NCBI GenBank assembly: GCA_041645075.1
Contig: JBAZQS010000015.1
Location: 1-17,106 of the forward strand
From: JBAZQS01 sp041645075
GTDB lineage: Bacteria > Patescibacteriota > Patescibacteriia > 2-01-FULL-39-33
Length of the DNA: 17,106 nt
Direction: 5' to 3'
Positions 1 through 8,065 of this stretch are shown piece after piece. The position numbers and the translations under genes are program-made. Every line of letters starts with the position of its first letter. The first letter of the stretch is position 1. The notes under the pieces are model-generated. The model saw only the letters and a list, made by a program, of their open reading frames with translations, was not told the DNA's origin and searched no databases.

Positions 1-32
1 ATTGATATTTTAGATATTGAATTAATAAAATT

Positions 33-359
33 ATGAAACCTAAATTTAATTTATCTAATTATCATCATCTTCCGGCCCTAACTGCCGAGGAAATGACATT
101 TTTTAAAAAATACGATAGACAAACCGGAAAAAAGTTTTTTTCTTTTTTACCTTTATACGAGAGAGTATCGATGGCACTCCACTGGATGGTGCTTGCCAAG
201 ATTGTGCCCAATGAAGTTTACGATATTAAGGTTATGGATATTGGTTCGGCGTATGAACATTATCTAAAATCCTGTGAATACTATCCTCCCAACAAAACAA
301 CGAGCCCCCAGCTTAATGAATTTTTTGTTCAGGAAGGATATAAGCCAAAAAGCAAATAG
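33..359 (+). CDS. hypothetical protein (108 aa)
   Basis: I do not recognise this protein. It is 108 residues, rich in aromatic residues and lysine, with no predicted signal peptide or membrane segment. A hydrophobic stretch around residues 46-60 (SMALHWMVLAKIVPN) looks like one amphipathic helix. The ATG follows an AT-rich leader with no Shine-Dalgarno site, which is common in this window. Its 3' end overlaps, in another frame, the tail of a decayed serine recombinase, so it may have arrived with, or been fused next to, a mobile element. It is the only protein ORF left of 9.3 kb on the plus strand. It could be a real small accessory gene or a chance ORF in a decayed region. Confidence 0.45.
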   Translation: MKPKFNLSNYHHLPALTAEEMTFFKKYDRQTGKKFFSFLPLYERVSMALHWMVLAKIVPNEVYDIKVMDIGSAYEHYLKSCEYYPPNKTTSPQLNEFFVQEGYKPKSK

Positions 360-510
360 AAGACGCTGAATCTAAACTGAGCCGCTACAACCAAGCCGAC
401 TTTGATTATTACACGACCGGCTCAACAATTTTAGAAATCGCAAAAAAGCCGAATTTCTTTACCAAAACGCAAATCCAGAGGAAAAACAAAGATTGATTAA
501 GAAAAATTAA
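344..510 (+). pseudogene. C-terminal remnant of a large serine recombinase, frameshifted
   Basis: From 344 the frame reads AKKQIEDAESKLSRYNQADF and continues DYYTTGSTILEIAKK. At an A-run at 442-447 one A appears to be missing. Shifting frame there continues AEFLYQNANPEEKQRLIKKN to a TAA at 508-510. The pattern of coiled-coil, 'DYYTTGS.ILE.A..A..LY....PEEK..L' is the region after the zinc ribbon in large serine recombinases of Patescibacteria and Firmicutes elements, recognised from memory. The catalytic and DNA-binding domains are absent from the window. The fragment overlaps the end of the preceding ORF and has no start of its own. It is best read as the trace of a former integrated element. 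Confidence 0.6.
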
Positions 511-515
511 TTTTA

Positions 516-546
516 ACTCCTTTTTTCTAAAAAAAGGGACAAAAAG
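516..546. repeat. A/T-stem hairpin, dispersed copy 1
   Basis: The hairpin has CCTTTTTT and AAAAAAAGG arms around a 2-nt loop. The whole stretch, including the flanking CAAAA, closely matches the reverse complement of the hairpin at 13941-13972. A short stem-loop is therefore present twice in opposite orientation. The T-run lies inside the stem, so it is not a standard terminator; it may be a dispersed intergenic repeat. Confidence 0.55.
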
Positions 547-551
547 ATAGA

Positions 552-583
552 TTTAAAAAACCACCCTCGATTGAGCGTGGTTT
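552..583 (-). terminator. intrinsic terminator of the leftward gyrA-galT gene group
   Basis: Read on the minus strand, AAACCAC (577-583) pairs with GTGGTTT (558-564). After one mismatch an inner 3-bp stem closes a 4-nt loop, and the 3' arm runs into TTTTTT then AAAT. It lies 18 nt after the stop codon of the galT-like gene, as expected for the end of that transcript. Confidence 0.8.
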
Positions 584-600
584 GATTTTTGGATTTTGGT

Positions 601-1593
601 TTAATCTATCTTGGCTTCGCGCAATTGCTTGGCCGCGATTTCTGGAGGCAGGGGATTGACATAAAGCCCGTCAAAGAGCTGCGGGCCGGATATTGCCGTA
701 AGTCGAGGCATAATAATCCAGCGCCAGCGATAAAACCGATTCGCGTTTTGGTAAAAGTCGGCCGGCATTTCATCAAGAATGCAATTCAACGCCGGCAGTG
801 AACCCCCGTTCACGGCTTTTAATCGGCGGAATGTTTCCGCCATGACCAGGGCCAACTCATCAAAAAAATCCTTGGATTCGGCAAAATATGCGTGATTAAA
901 CAAAGGAACAATCCACATTTCATAAGGAAACAGGGCATCATACGGTACTTGGCAGATGAAATACTGGGATTTAATAACCACTCTTTGGTCCCTTTCCACC
1001 CGTTGAAGCAGAAGGTTAAAAACGGAAACGCCATGTTTTGCTTCATATTCAAAGGCCTTGGCCAGCCGATCAAGCGCACGCTGGGGTATCTGGGGCAAAG
1101 CGATAATTTGGGTGTGGGAATGTTCTAAGCTCGCGCCCGCATTGAGCAGATGATTCTTAAAAAATCTAATGAAACGGATATTCTTGTCCCGGTTTAAATC
1201 GTTTGTCTGAAAGACAATCGCCTGAAATAAATTAATGAAGCGCCATAGTGGAAACAGGGAAAAATCTTCATTATGATTGGGCGTATCAATAATGACATTA
1301 TGCGCGCCATGAGCATTTAAAATTGTATGGGTAATTTCCGAATCAGGCAAAAATTGGGAATCGCCCTCAATGCCGATCGCATAATAAAGATTAGGCACGG
1401 TTCTTAATTCCCATTGATGATTAAAAGGGCTATTGATGCGGAAAAGTTCCGGCTGGGCCGTAAGCTCTTCATTGCCCGGGCAGAAAGGGCATAGATTTTT
1501 TTCTCCCGGAGTAAAATCGTTTGGGCGATTATTCCTGTTGGTGGCAATTAAAACCGGGTCCGGACTAAGAATACTGGACCTTAAATCACTCAT
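601..1593 (-). CDS. galT: galactose-1-phosphate uridylyltransferase-like (GalT/HIT superfamily)
   Basis: Nucleotidyltransferase of the GalT branch of the HIT superfamily, expected to move a nucleotidyl group between a nucleotide-sugar and a hexose-1-phosphate through a uridylyl-histidine intermediate. Visible hallmarks (numbering from a GTG at 1614): a zinc-ligand CPFC at 42-45, the VPN-type strand at 73-75, an AHGAHNVII strand near 101-109, and the active-site HSHTQ at 165-169. The His166-type nucleophile is the second histidine. Length is about 330 aa, normal for the family. The open frame extends to a GTG at 1614, but AAGGAGAG lies 8 nt before the ATG at 1593, so I choose that start. It is the last gene of the leftward group, followed at once by a terminator. 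ADP-glucose phosphorylase or another sugar-1-P nucleotidyltransferase is an alternative substrate assignment. Confidence 0.85.
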   Translation of the reverse strand: MSDLRSSILSPDPVLIATNRNNRPNDFTPGEKNLCPFCPGNEELTAQPELFRINSPFNHQWELRTVPNLYYAIGIEGDSQFLPDSEITHTILNAHGAHNVIIDTPNHNEDFSLFPLWRFINLFQAIVFQTNDLNRDKNIRFIRFFKNHLLNAGASLEHSHTQIIALPQIPQRALDRLAKAFEYEAKHGVSVFNLLLQRVERDQRVVIKSQYFICQVPYDALFPYEMWIVPLFNHAYFAESKDFFDELALVMAETFRRLKAVNGGSLPALNCILDEMPADFYQNANRFYRWRWIIMPRLTAISGPQLFDGLYVNPLPPEIAAKQLREAKID

Positions 1594-1700
1594 AATCCCA
1601 TCTCTCCTTTTCACGGTAGATTGTTAAGGTGCTTGAAAATTTATTTATTCGATTTTTTCATTTTACGTTGTCATTTCGATTTTTTCATTTTTCATTTTAG

Positions 1701-2654
1701 TTAGCCGCGCCAGATCAGATAAATAAAATAAATCGCATAAAGGTAAAGCAAGCTAAAGCCCTCCCCTCGGCTGACGTTTTTTGCTTTTTTGCCGTTAAAC
1801 ATAAACCAACAAAGAATCAGGGTGGCGCCGGCGCTAACCATAAAATCTACATTTAATTTATCGTTGTAGGCCAGTGGCTTAATCAGGGCGCTAAGGCCGA
1901 CGATAAAAAGCGCGTTAAAAACAACCGAACCGATAATATTGCCGATGGCCAGGTCGGCGTTTTTTTTAATGGCGGCGACGAGCGAAGTAATTATTTCCGG
2001 CAAAGTGGTGCCGATTGATAGAATAGTCAAGCCGATTAAAGATTGGCTTAAACCGAATTTACTGGCAATTGCCGTAGCGCTGCTAATAACCAGATGGCCG
2101 CCGATGGCTAAACCGGCCACTCCCAAAAAAATATAAATTATGGTCTGGTAGGACTTGGCCTCATGAGCCGGCCATTCGCCTTGATGGTTTTTGGCGGTGC
2201 CGATGACATAATAAATAAAGGACAAAAAAAGCATTATTAGTATCAGTCCGTCTACGCGGCCGATATAGGCCGTGCCGGATCCTTTCAGAAATAGATTATT
2301 AGCCAAAAGAAACAGCGCCATTATCGCCAGAAAACCCAAAGCGATTTCTTTGTAAGTGACGCCCGCTCTTATTTTAACAGGATGAATTAAAGCCGCTAAG
2401 CCGATAACGATAAGAATATCATTGATATTGCTGCCGATAATATTGCCCAGGGCCAAATCGCCGGCGCCCTTAAGGTTGGCGGTTATATTTAAAATCAATT
2501 CGGGCAGAGAGGTGCCGAAAGCGACCAGAGTGATGCCGACAACCAAAGGAGAAATATTTAATTTTTTAGCGACCGCCATAGCGCCGTCAACCAAAATCTG
2601 GGCGCTTTTTATTAAAAAAATAAAACCGATGATTAAAAAAAAATAGGTAAGCAT
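1701..2654 (-). CDS. CaCA-family Na+(H+)/Ca2+ exchanger (YrbG/CaxA-like)
   Basis: Integral inner-membrane cation antiporter of 317 aa with about ten hydrophobic segments. The two inverted alpha-repeats of the CaCA superfamily are clear. The first contains GTSLPE followed by GNIIGSNINDILIVIGLAALI. The second contains GTTLPE followed by GNIIGSVVFNALFIVGL. The acidic residues in each GTxLPE motif and the polar GN.IGS segments form the cation-binding centre in this family. The two halves are joined by a short cytoplasmic loop (KNHQGEWPAHEAKS) rather than a regulatory domain, as in prokaryotic members. It lies 37 nt downstream of gyrA on the same strand and probably shares its transcript. The ATG has no Shine-Dalgarno site. 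Whether it exchanges Na+ or H+, and Ca2+ or another divalent ion, cannot be read from sequence. Confidence 0.88.
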   Translation of the reverse strand: MLTYFFLIIGFIFLIKSAQILVDGAMAVAKKLNISPLVVGITLVAFGTSLPELILNITANLKGAGDLALGNIIGSNINDILIVIGLAALIHPVKIRAGVTYKEIALGFLAIMALFLLANNLFLKGSGTAYIGRVDGLILIMLFLSFIYYVIGTAKNHQGEWPAHEAKSYQTIIYIFLGVAGLAIGGHLVISSATAIASKFGLSQSLIGLTILSIGTTLPEIITSLVAAIKKNADLAIGNIIGSVVFNALFIVGLSALIKPLAYNDKLNVDFMVSAGATLILCWFMFNGKKAKNVSRGEGFSLLYLYAIYFIYLIWRG

Positions 2655-2691
2655 GGATAATTTTAAACTCTAAAATCTAGAATTTTGGATT

Positions 2692-5600
2692 TTAAATTAA
2701 GGTTACATTCGCCACACTATCATTCTCATCCTTAAACCTCATTACTCTCACGCCTTGCGTATCGCGTCCCAAGATATTGACTTGCTTAACGTTTAAGCGG
2801 ATCACTTGGCCCTTATGCGACATAACCATTAAATCCTTCTCTTCCTCGTCGCCATAGGCGATCAGGCCGCTCACAATTTTACCGGTTTTGGCGGTTATTT
2901 TTGCGGTCTTAATGCCGCTACCGCCGCGGTTCTGGACTTTATAAGCGTTAAGCACGGTTTGTTTGCCCGAGCCCTTTTCCATAATGACCAACAGGTGGGC
3001 GGTTTTATCTACTTTGGGGTCAAAGACGCCCATGCCCACGATTTCGTCATTACTCTTCAGTTTAATGCCGCGCACGCCCGAGGCGGCCCGCCCCATTTGC
3101 CTGACGTTTTCCTCTTTAAATCTGATGGCTTGACCGTTGGCCGTCACCAAAATGATATTTTCTTTGCCGTTGGTGGGCTGAACCCATTCTAAATTGTCGC
3201 CATTTTTCAATTTTATGGCGATTAAGCCCGAGCGCCGGACATTGGCAAAGTCCTCAATGGCGGTTTTCTTGATGGTGCCATGATTGGTGACCATAATCAA
3301 GAATTTGTCATTTTCAATGTCGGTGGAAGGCAGGATGGCAGACACCTTTTCATTGGGCGACAATTGCAAAAAATTAATCAGGGCCTGTCCCTTGGCCGTT
3401 CTTGAGGATTGGGGCACGTCATAGCCCTTAAGTTGGAAGACCCGTCCGCGGGTGGTGAAGAACAACAGGTCGGCGTGAGTGTTGGTCATAAACGCCAAAT
3501 TGATTGAATCCTCTTCTTTGGTGGTCAAGCCGATAACGCCTTTACCGCCTCGGCCTTGGGTTTTAAAGGTATCGGGCGGCAAGCGCTTGATATAGCCGTC
3601 ATTAGTCACCATGACCATTATATTTTCATTGGCGATTAAATCCTCCATCTTGAAATTATCAACGCCATGAACCGTGATTTGCGTTCTTCTGGGCTCGGCG
3701 TATTTTTCTCTGATGTTTTTTAACTCATCTTTAATGATATTTTTTATTTTTTCCGGCGACCTTAAAATCATTTCCAGCTCTTTAATGAGCTTTTGTTTTT
3801 CCTTTAATTCTATTTCCACTTTTAGCCGTTCCAAATTGGCCAGTTGCTGTAATTTCATTTCCAAAATGGCCACCGCCTGTCGGTCGCTCAATTTGAATTT
3901 TTTGATTAAATTTTCTTTGGCCTGCTCCTTGTCTTTTGATTTTTTAATCGTGTCAATGACTTGGTCTATTTTGGCCAAGGCCAGTACCAAGCCCTCCAAG
4001 ATATGCGCTCTTTCTTTGGCTCGGTCCAGCTCAAATTGGGTTCGCCTCCCCACCACTTCTTTGCGGTGCTTAAGATATTCCTCCAAAATCATTTTTAAAT
4101 TCAAAACTCTCGGCTGGATGCCATCTACTAAGGCCAGCATATTGAAATGGAAAGTGCTCTGGAGCTGGGTATGCTTGAATAATTGGTTGAGGATTTTTTT
4201 GGGGTAGCTGTCTTTTTTAAGTTCAATCACCACCCTCACCCCGTCTTTATTTGATTCGTCGCGCAAATCCCTGATGCCTTCGATTTTTTTGTCCTTGACT
4301 AATTCGGCGATTTTTTCCAGCAACGTCGCCTTGTTGGTTTGATAGGTTACCTCGCTCACAATAATTCTAAACAGCCCGCCCTTGGTTTCTTCAATTTCGG
4401 TTTTGGCCCGGCAGACCACGCCGCCTCGGCCCGAGGCATAGGCCTGTTTTATGTCGTTGACATTATAAATAATGCCCCCGGTCGGAAAATCCGGTCCCTT
4501 GACGAATTTTACCAAGTCATCAACATGGCAATCCGGATTATCAATCAAATGAACGGCGCCGTCAATTATTTCTCCTAAATTGTGCGGCGGTATGTTTGTC
4601 GCCATGCCCACGGCAATGCCCTGGGAGCCGTTGATTAATAAATTCGGCAACTTGGCGGGCAGCACCCTTGGTTCCTTATGGGCGCCGTCATAGTTGGGCG
4701 TGAAATTAACCGTATTTTTTTCTATATCCAAAAGCATTTCATCAGCGATGGGCGCTAATTTGGCTTCCGTATATCTCATAGCGGCCGCACTATCCCCGTC
4801 CATGGAGTTGTGGACGAAAATTCCGGCTGATAAAGCGAAGTTGTGGGTTTTGTCTATGGTAAGGTCGTAGACATCAGTGAACTCGTTCAAAAATTTTATT
4901 TCCGCCACTTTGTGATTGCCGTTTATTTCCGCCAGAAGCGAATTTTGGTCGCGGTGATAATATTTTTTAAAGCCCAAATCCCAGCCAGTAAATCCGCGCC
5001 CGAATTTTTCCTTTCTGGCCCGTTCGTAATTTTCTTTGTTTAACGCAAGATATTTATTTTTTAAATATTCGCAGATCCGTAAAAATTTTCTTTTTCCGGT
5101 CAAATTGGTTTTTCTTTTCTTGTTGCTGGCTACGATTTTTTGGTGGAATAAATTTTTATATTCCGGAATTTGCCACAATCTTTTAAGTGTTTTAGGGGCG
5201 GTTTGCTTTATTTCTTCAATCCGTTCCGGATGTTCACTTAAATATTTTTTATTGATTTCGCTCAAGTTCTTAATCATCATTTCGCGATAATTTTTCTTTT
5301 TCCAATTGGCTATGTTTTTTTGGCTCATCCTTTGGGCGTAAGCCGATCGATTTTTTTCGTCATTCCAGAAATTTTTTCTTCCCTCGGCTAATTTTTGCCT
5401 GTATTCCGCGTCGTTTTTGTGCCTTAAGGAGACGAGTTTGTAATGTGTCTGCCAATGTTCCCTCCAGTTCATTCTTCGGATGTTGTCGGGATTGTTATTT
5501 AGTTTGTTAAAATCAACGTGATGCTTTATTCGTCCGGCTCGCCTCTCATAAAAATCATTTTCCAAATTCCAGGCATCTGATAAAGCATGGATAAAGTCCC

Positions 5601-6378
5601 AAGAATTGGATTTTGGCTGAAATATCATTTTATATCCCGCCATATTAGGGTCGTCTTTTTTAGCGGAGAGTTTAAGATAGGCGGGCATTAATGACTCGCC
5701 GGCTTTAAGATTCCTGGCTTCCCGATATTGCCCGTCGCGCAACATGAATTTATGGTTTAAAGTGCATTTTATTTCCTCGCCGTTATCTAAAATCACGGCC
5801 ATGATTTCCGCTTTTTTTTGAGTCAGCTGGGGATTTTTAATTTCCGCGATTTTTATCAAGCCCGCGTCATCAATGGTAAAGGTAAAGTTTTTTTTGCCTT
5901 GTTCGTGTTCTTTGATTAATTCTTCAAAAGACAGTTCGCGATTATCGGTCAGCTTAACTTTAGTGTCTTTAGTAAAACAGCCGAAATTACCTTGGCCTTT
6001 CACGAGTGGGTGACGTAAGGAAAAGTCCTGCGCCATTCTCACCAAAGTATCATAAATGGCCATGTCGCCGTGCGGATGATATTTGGCCATGACTTCGCCG
6101 ACCACATTGGCGGATTTGCGGAATTTGGCATTGGCGCGCAGGCCAATGTCCCACATCGCATATAAAACACGGCGGTGGACAGGTTTTAATCCATCGCGTA
6201 CGTCAGGCAGGGCTCTGGCCACAATCACGGACATGGCATAGTCAAGATAGCTTTGCTGGACCTCGTTGCTTATGGTTTGTTCCGAGATATTAGCTTGATT
6301 TGGCGATGACAAATCCACTAAATTCGGCTTGACCGGCTTCGGCGCTTTTTTTCCGTGCTTGTTGATTTCTTTGGGCAT
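2692..6378 (-). CDS. gyrA: DNA gyrase subunit A with in-frame intein
   Basis: ATP-dependent type IIA topoisomerase subunit that cleaves and rejoins DNA while introducing negative supercoils with GyrB. The precursor is 1228 aa; removing the intein (134-524) leaves 837 aa, normal for GyrA. Visible: the N-terminal YLDYAMSVIVARALPDVRDG, the HPHGD segment of the DNA gate (101-105), catalytic tyrosine in AAMRYTE (Y536, equivalent to E. coli Y122), the coiled-coil region (about 770-890), and the C-terminal beta-pinwheel. The pinwheel carries a near-canonical GyrA box QGRGGKG (941-947), which argues for GyrA over ParC. The position of E. coli Ser83 is methionine (M106), while Asp87 is kept (D110). 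The ATG lies 30 nt after the preceding gene, without a Shine-Dalgarno site. gyrB is not in the window. Confidence 0.97.
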   Translation of the reverse strand: MPKEINKHGKKAPKPVKPNLVDLSSPNQANISEQTISNEVQQSYLDYAMSVIVARALPDVRDGLKPVHRRVLYAMWDIGLRANAKFRKSANVVGEVMAKYHPHGDMAIYDTLVRMAQDFSLRHPLVKGQGNFGCFTKDTKVKLTDNRELSFEELIKEHEQGKKNFTFTIDDAGLIKIAEIKNPQLTQKKAEIMAVILDNGEEIKCTLNHKFMLRDGQYREARNLKAGESLMPAYLKLSAKKDDPNMAGYKMIFQPKSNSWDFIHALSDAWNLENDFYERRAGRIKHHVDFNKLNNNPDNIRRMNWREHWQTHYKLVSLRHKNDAEYRQKLAEGRKNFWNDEKNRSAYAQRMSQKNIANWKKKNYREMMIKNLSEINKKYLSEHPERIEEIKQTAPKTLKRLWQIPEYKNLFHQKIVASNKKRKTNLTGKRKFLRICEYLKNKYLALNKENYERARKEKFGRGFTGWDLGFKKYYHRDQNSLLAEINGNHKVAEIKFLNEFTDVYDLTIDKTHNFALSAGIFVHNSMDGDSAAAMRYTEAKLAPIADEMLLDIEKNTVNFTPNYDGAHKEPRVLPAKLPNLLINGSQGIAVGMATNIPPHNLGEIIDGAVHLIDNPDCHVDDLVKFVKGPDFPTGGIIYNVNDIKQAYASGRGGVVCRAKTEIEETKGGLFRIIVSEVTYQTNKATLLEKIAELVKDKKIEGIRDLRDESNKDGVRVVIELKKDSYPKKILNQLFKHTQLQSTFHFNMLALVDGIQPRVLNLKMILEEYLKHRKEVVGRRTQFELDRAKERAHILEGLVLALAKIDQVIDTIKKSKDKEQAKENLIKKFKLSDRQAVAILEMKLQQLANLERLKVEIELKEKQKLIKELEMILRSPEKIKNIIKDELKNIREKYAEPRRTQITVHGVDNFKMEDLIANENIMVMVTNDGYIKRLPPDTFKTQGRGGKGVIGLTTKEEDSINLAFMTNTHADLLFFTTRGRVFQLKGYDVPQSSRTAKGQALINFLQLSPNEKVSAILPSTDIENDKFLIMVTNHGTIKKTAIEDFANVRRSGLIAIKLKNGDNLEWVQPTNGKENIILVTANGQAIRFKEENVRQMGRAASGVRGIKLKSNDEIVGMGVFDPKVDKTAHLLVIMEKGSGKQTVLNAYKVQNRGGSGIKTAKITAKTGKIVSGLIAYGDEEEKDLMVMSHKGQVIRLNVKQVNILGRDTQGVRVMRFKDENDSVANVTLI
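4807..5979 (-). other. GyrA intein with HNH-type homing endonuclease domain
   Basis: A 391-aa protein-splicing element interrupts GyrA between NFG and SMDGD, 11 residues before the catalytic tyrosine (between E. coli Gly110 and Ser111). Splicing residues are complete: Cys134 as residue 1, a block-B TLNH (T206, H209), a C-terminal block VYDLTID...HNFAL, the penultimate His523, terminal Asn524, and Ser525 as the +1 nucleophile. The central insertion (about 250-490) lacks an evident LAGLIDADG motif. It has an HNH-like segment, HHVDFNKLNNNPDN at 286-299, followed by basic helices with repeated aromatic/lysine patterns that look like DNA-binding modules. It therefore appears to be a full-length, potentially active, mobile intein. 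The boundaries restore an uninterrupted GyrA reading. Confidence 0.93.
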
Positions 6379-6408
6379 AATATTAAAAATTTTGAATTTT
6401 AGATTTGG

Positions 6409-7323
6409 CTATCTTACAAATTTTATAGTTGATAATATTCTATCTATCATGGGCTCATATAAGCCGCCACCCTCGTTAATCGCCGCGCTTATCTGATAAA
6501 TGTTTTTATTAAAGCCGATAAATACCAGCCAATCAAGATTGCGGCCGGAATTTTTTAAGATATATTTTAGGGCCGACTGGCCATCAAGATAAAATATTTT
6601 ATCGTCGGTTGAATAATTTTTTAATTCATCTTTTTTCGCTTCCAGCCACTTAATTAAAGGAATATTTTTAGGGTTGGCTGTTTTGGTAATCGTAATTTGA
6701 CCGGCCAGATTGGTTTTGGTACTCGTGGCCTTGAGAATTTTCAAGTTCAACGATTTATTGTTTTCATATTTTTGCCAGTCAGCCGGGTATTGAAGAGAAA
6801 GGCCGAGGTTTGCCGAAGTATGCTGGGGCCAACTGCTGCTATCAAGATTGAGCTGGATTTGCTTTAACACCTCTTCTTTGATTTTTTCCAATTCTTGCCC
6901 ACCCATCAATTCTTTTTGTTGTTCATTTATGTTTTTTTTGGTGTCTTTCAGGTTGGCGGCGATATCGGCAATAGTTGACTCAATTCCTCTTGAAAGCTCG
7001 GCCAGCCCTTTATCATTAAGGGGCTGGCTCAAATTATTTTTTAAGGTCCAAAACCAAAAAGTTAGCAAGCCGATGCTCAAAACAATGACCACCAGCCAAA
7101 TTATTTTTATTTTGGCTTCCACGGCCGGATTATTTTCATTGATAGCCACATATTTTTTGCCCGCCATTGCCCCCTCCGCTTCCGCGGCTGCCGTTTTTTG
7201 GCTATCAGCACCTGCCCCCCTTTTTGTCTTTGGGTGGGTTTGGGTTTCGGCCTTCTTGGGACGGATATGTCTCGGCCTTCTTGGGACGAGCCGGTTTTTT
7301 TGGTGGCGTATCTTTTTAGACAT
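6409..7323 (-). CDS. membrane-anchored protein with PsbP-like C-terminal domain
   Basis: 304 aa, function unknown. Residues 1-50 are strongly basic and proline-rich (NRLVPRRPRHIRPKK), likely cytoplasmic. One transmembrane helix follows at about 73-93 (IIWLVVIVLSIGLLTFWFW), then a predicted extracytoplasmic coiled coil (about 105-160, ending KIKEEVLKQIQLNL). The globular C-terminal region starts with NLGLSLQYPADWQKY. The 'YPADW' opening followed by alternating strands is typical of PsbP-like or lipoprotein-associated domains found widely in Patescibacteria. It starts 2 nt after the stop of the upstream MBL-fold gene, suggesting translational coupling, and ends 30 nt before gyrA. No catalytic motif is visible. 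Confidence 0.75.
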   Translation of the reverse strand: MSKKIRHQKNRLVPRRPRHIRPKKAETQTHPKTKRGAGADSQKTAAAEAEGAMAGKKYVAINENNPAVEAKIKIIWLVVIVLSIGLLTFWFWTLKNNLSQPLNDKGLAELSRGIESTIADIAANLKDTKKNINEQQKELMGGQELEKIKEEVLKQIQLNLDSSSWPQHTSANLGLSLQYPADWQKYENNKSLNLKILKATSTKTNLAGQITITKTANPKNIPLIKWLEAKKDELKNYSTDDKIFYLDGQSALKYILKNSGRNLDWLVFIGFNKNIYQISAAINEGGGLYEPMIDRILSTIKFVR

Positions 7324-7325
7324 AA

Positions 7326-7976
7326 TTAAACGTTTAATAAAATAATTTTGGTTTCTTCTTGGGGCAAATCCTTTTTGGCAATTTTCAATTTGTCCATTTT
7401 TTCCACGGGCAGGCCCGACTCCTTGATAAATTGGTCTACCGAGTGGAGCTCGGTACTGGTTTTTAAGCCCGGGATTTTATAATGCATGGGGATGACGAGC
7501 CGCGGCTCTAATTGAGAAATTATCTCATTAGCCTTTTTGCCGTCTATCGTATATATACCCCCCACGGGTATAAGCAGAATATCAACCTCGTTGATTTTTT
7601 CTATTTGCTCGTCGGTGAGCAAATCGCCCAAATCGCCGAGATGCAGGATGTTCATATTTTCCGCGATAAGGCGGTACATAATAGTACTGCCCCTCTCTTT
7701 GCCCTCTTTATTATCATGCCAAGCGGGTATGCCATAAATAAAAACGCCCTTGGTTTCATATTCGCCCGGCCCGTCAATGACAAACGGCTCTCCTTTTATG
7801 GCGTCTAAATTATTATGGTCGTGATGCTGGTGCGATATGGTCACAATGTCGGCTTGGATTTTGGGCAGCTTTAAGCCGATGTCGGCGCCATACGGGTCGG
7901 TGGCGATAATCACCTCATCGCCGTTATTCTTGGTTTGGATTTTAAAATATGATTGTCCCAGCCATTGAATTTGCAT
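7326..7976 (-). CDS. MBL-fold metal-dependent hydrolase (UlaG/UPF0173-like)
   Basis: 216-aa metallo-beta-lactamase-fold protein. The dinuclear metal motif HxHxDH is visible as HQHHDH at residues 49-54, preceded by the typical WLGQSYFKI N-terminal strand and followed by GDLGD (third ligand region) and a late MHYK. Compact members of this group without extra domains include UlaG-like lactonases and tRNase Z relatives; the substrate cannot be assigned here. It is the first gene of the leftward group, with the next start only 2 nt beyond its stop. A TATAAT on the minus strand at 7989-7994 lies just upstream, implying a very short or absent leader. Confidence 0.88.
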   Translation of the reverse strand: MQIQWLGQSYFKIQTKNNGDEVIIATDPYGADIGLKLPKIQADIVTISHQHHDHNNLDAIKGEPFVIDGPGEYETKGVFIYGIPAWHDNKEGKERGSTIMYRLIAENMNILHLGDLGDLLTDEQIEKINEVDILLIPVGGIYTIDGKKANEIISQLEPRLVIPMHYKIPGLKTSTELHSVDQFIKESGLPVEKMDKLKIAKKDLPQEETKIILLNV

Positions 7977-7988
7977 AAAAAAATTGAT

Positions 7989-7994
7989 ATTATA
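7989..7994 (-). promoter_or_regulatory. candidate -10 box for the leftward gene group
   Basis: Minus-strand TATAAT 13 nt before the ATG of the MBL-fold gene. No good -35 lies 16-18 nt upstream, so the call rests on the -10 only. If used, the mRNA would be nearly leaderless, in keeping with the absent Shine-Dalgarno site. Confidence 0.35.
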
Positions 7995-8034
7995 TTAAGG
8001 ATGTTTGACTTTATTATTTTAATATATTTTTGAG

Positions 8035-8040
8035 TATAAT
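8035..8040 (+). promoter_or_regulatory. candidate -10 box for the tRNA-Arg locus
   Basis: TATAAT ends 25 nt before the first tRNA-like sequence at 8066, in an otherwise AT-rich spacer. A TTGACT at 8005-8010 is 24 nt away, too far for a standard sigma-70 pair. Confidence 0.4.
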
Positions 8041-8065
8041 TCAAGCGTTTTGAAACACGTTATTT

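Noticed and set aside
1650..1691. Short direct repeat CGATTTTTTCATTTT before the exchanger gene end
   Set aside because: Two low-complexity copies only, compatible with AT-rich composition; not a CRISPR or iteron array. No CRISPR array is seen anywhere in the window.
3674..4207. 177-codon plus-strand ORF opposite gyrA
   Set aside because: Composition follows the antisense of the GyrA coiled-coil region, with no recognisable domain or start signal; a shadow of gyrA.
6848..7345. 165-codon plus-strand ORF opposite the PsbP-like protein
   Set aside because: Hydrophobic only because it mirrors basic and polar codons; the minus-strand gene has a coherent domain layout and operon context.
8005..8040. 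TTGACT...TATAAT as a complete promoter for the tRNA locus
   Set aside because: The spacer is 24 nt, too long for a sigma-70 promoter; only the -10 box was kept.
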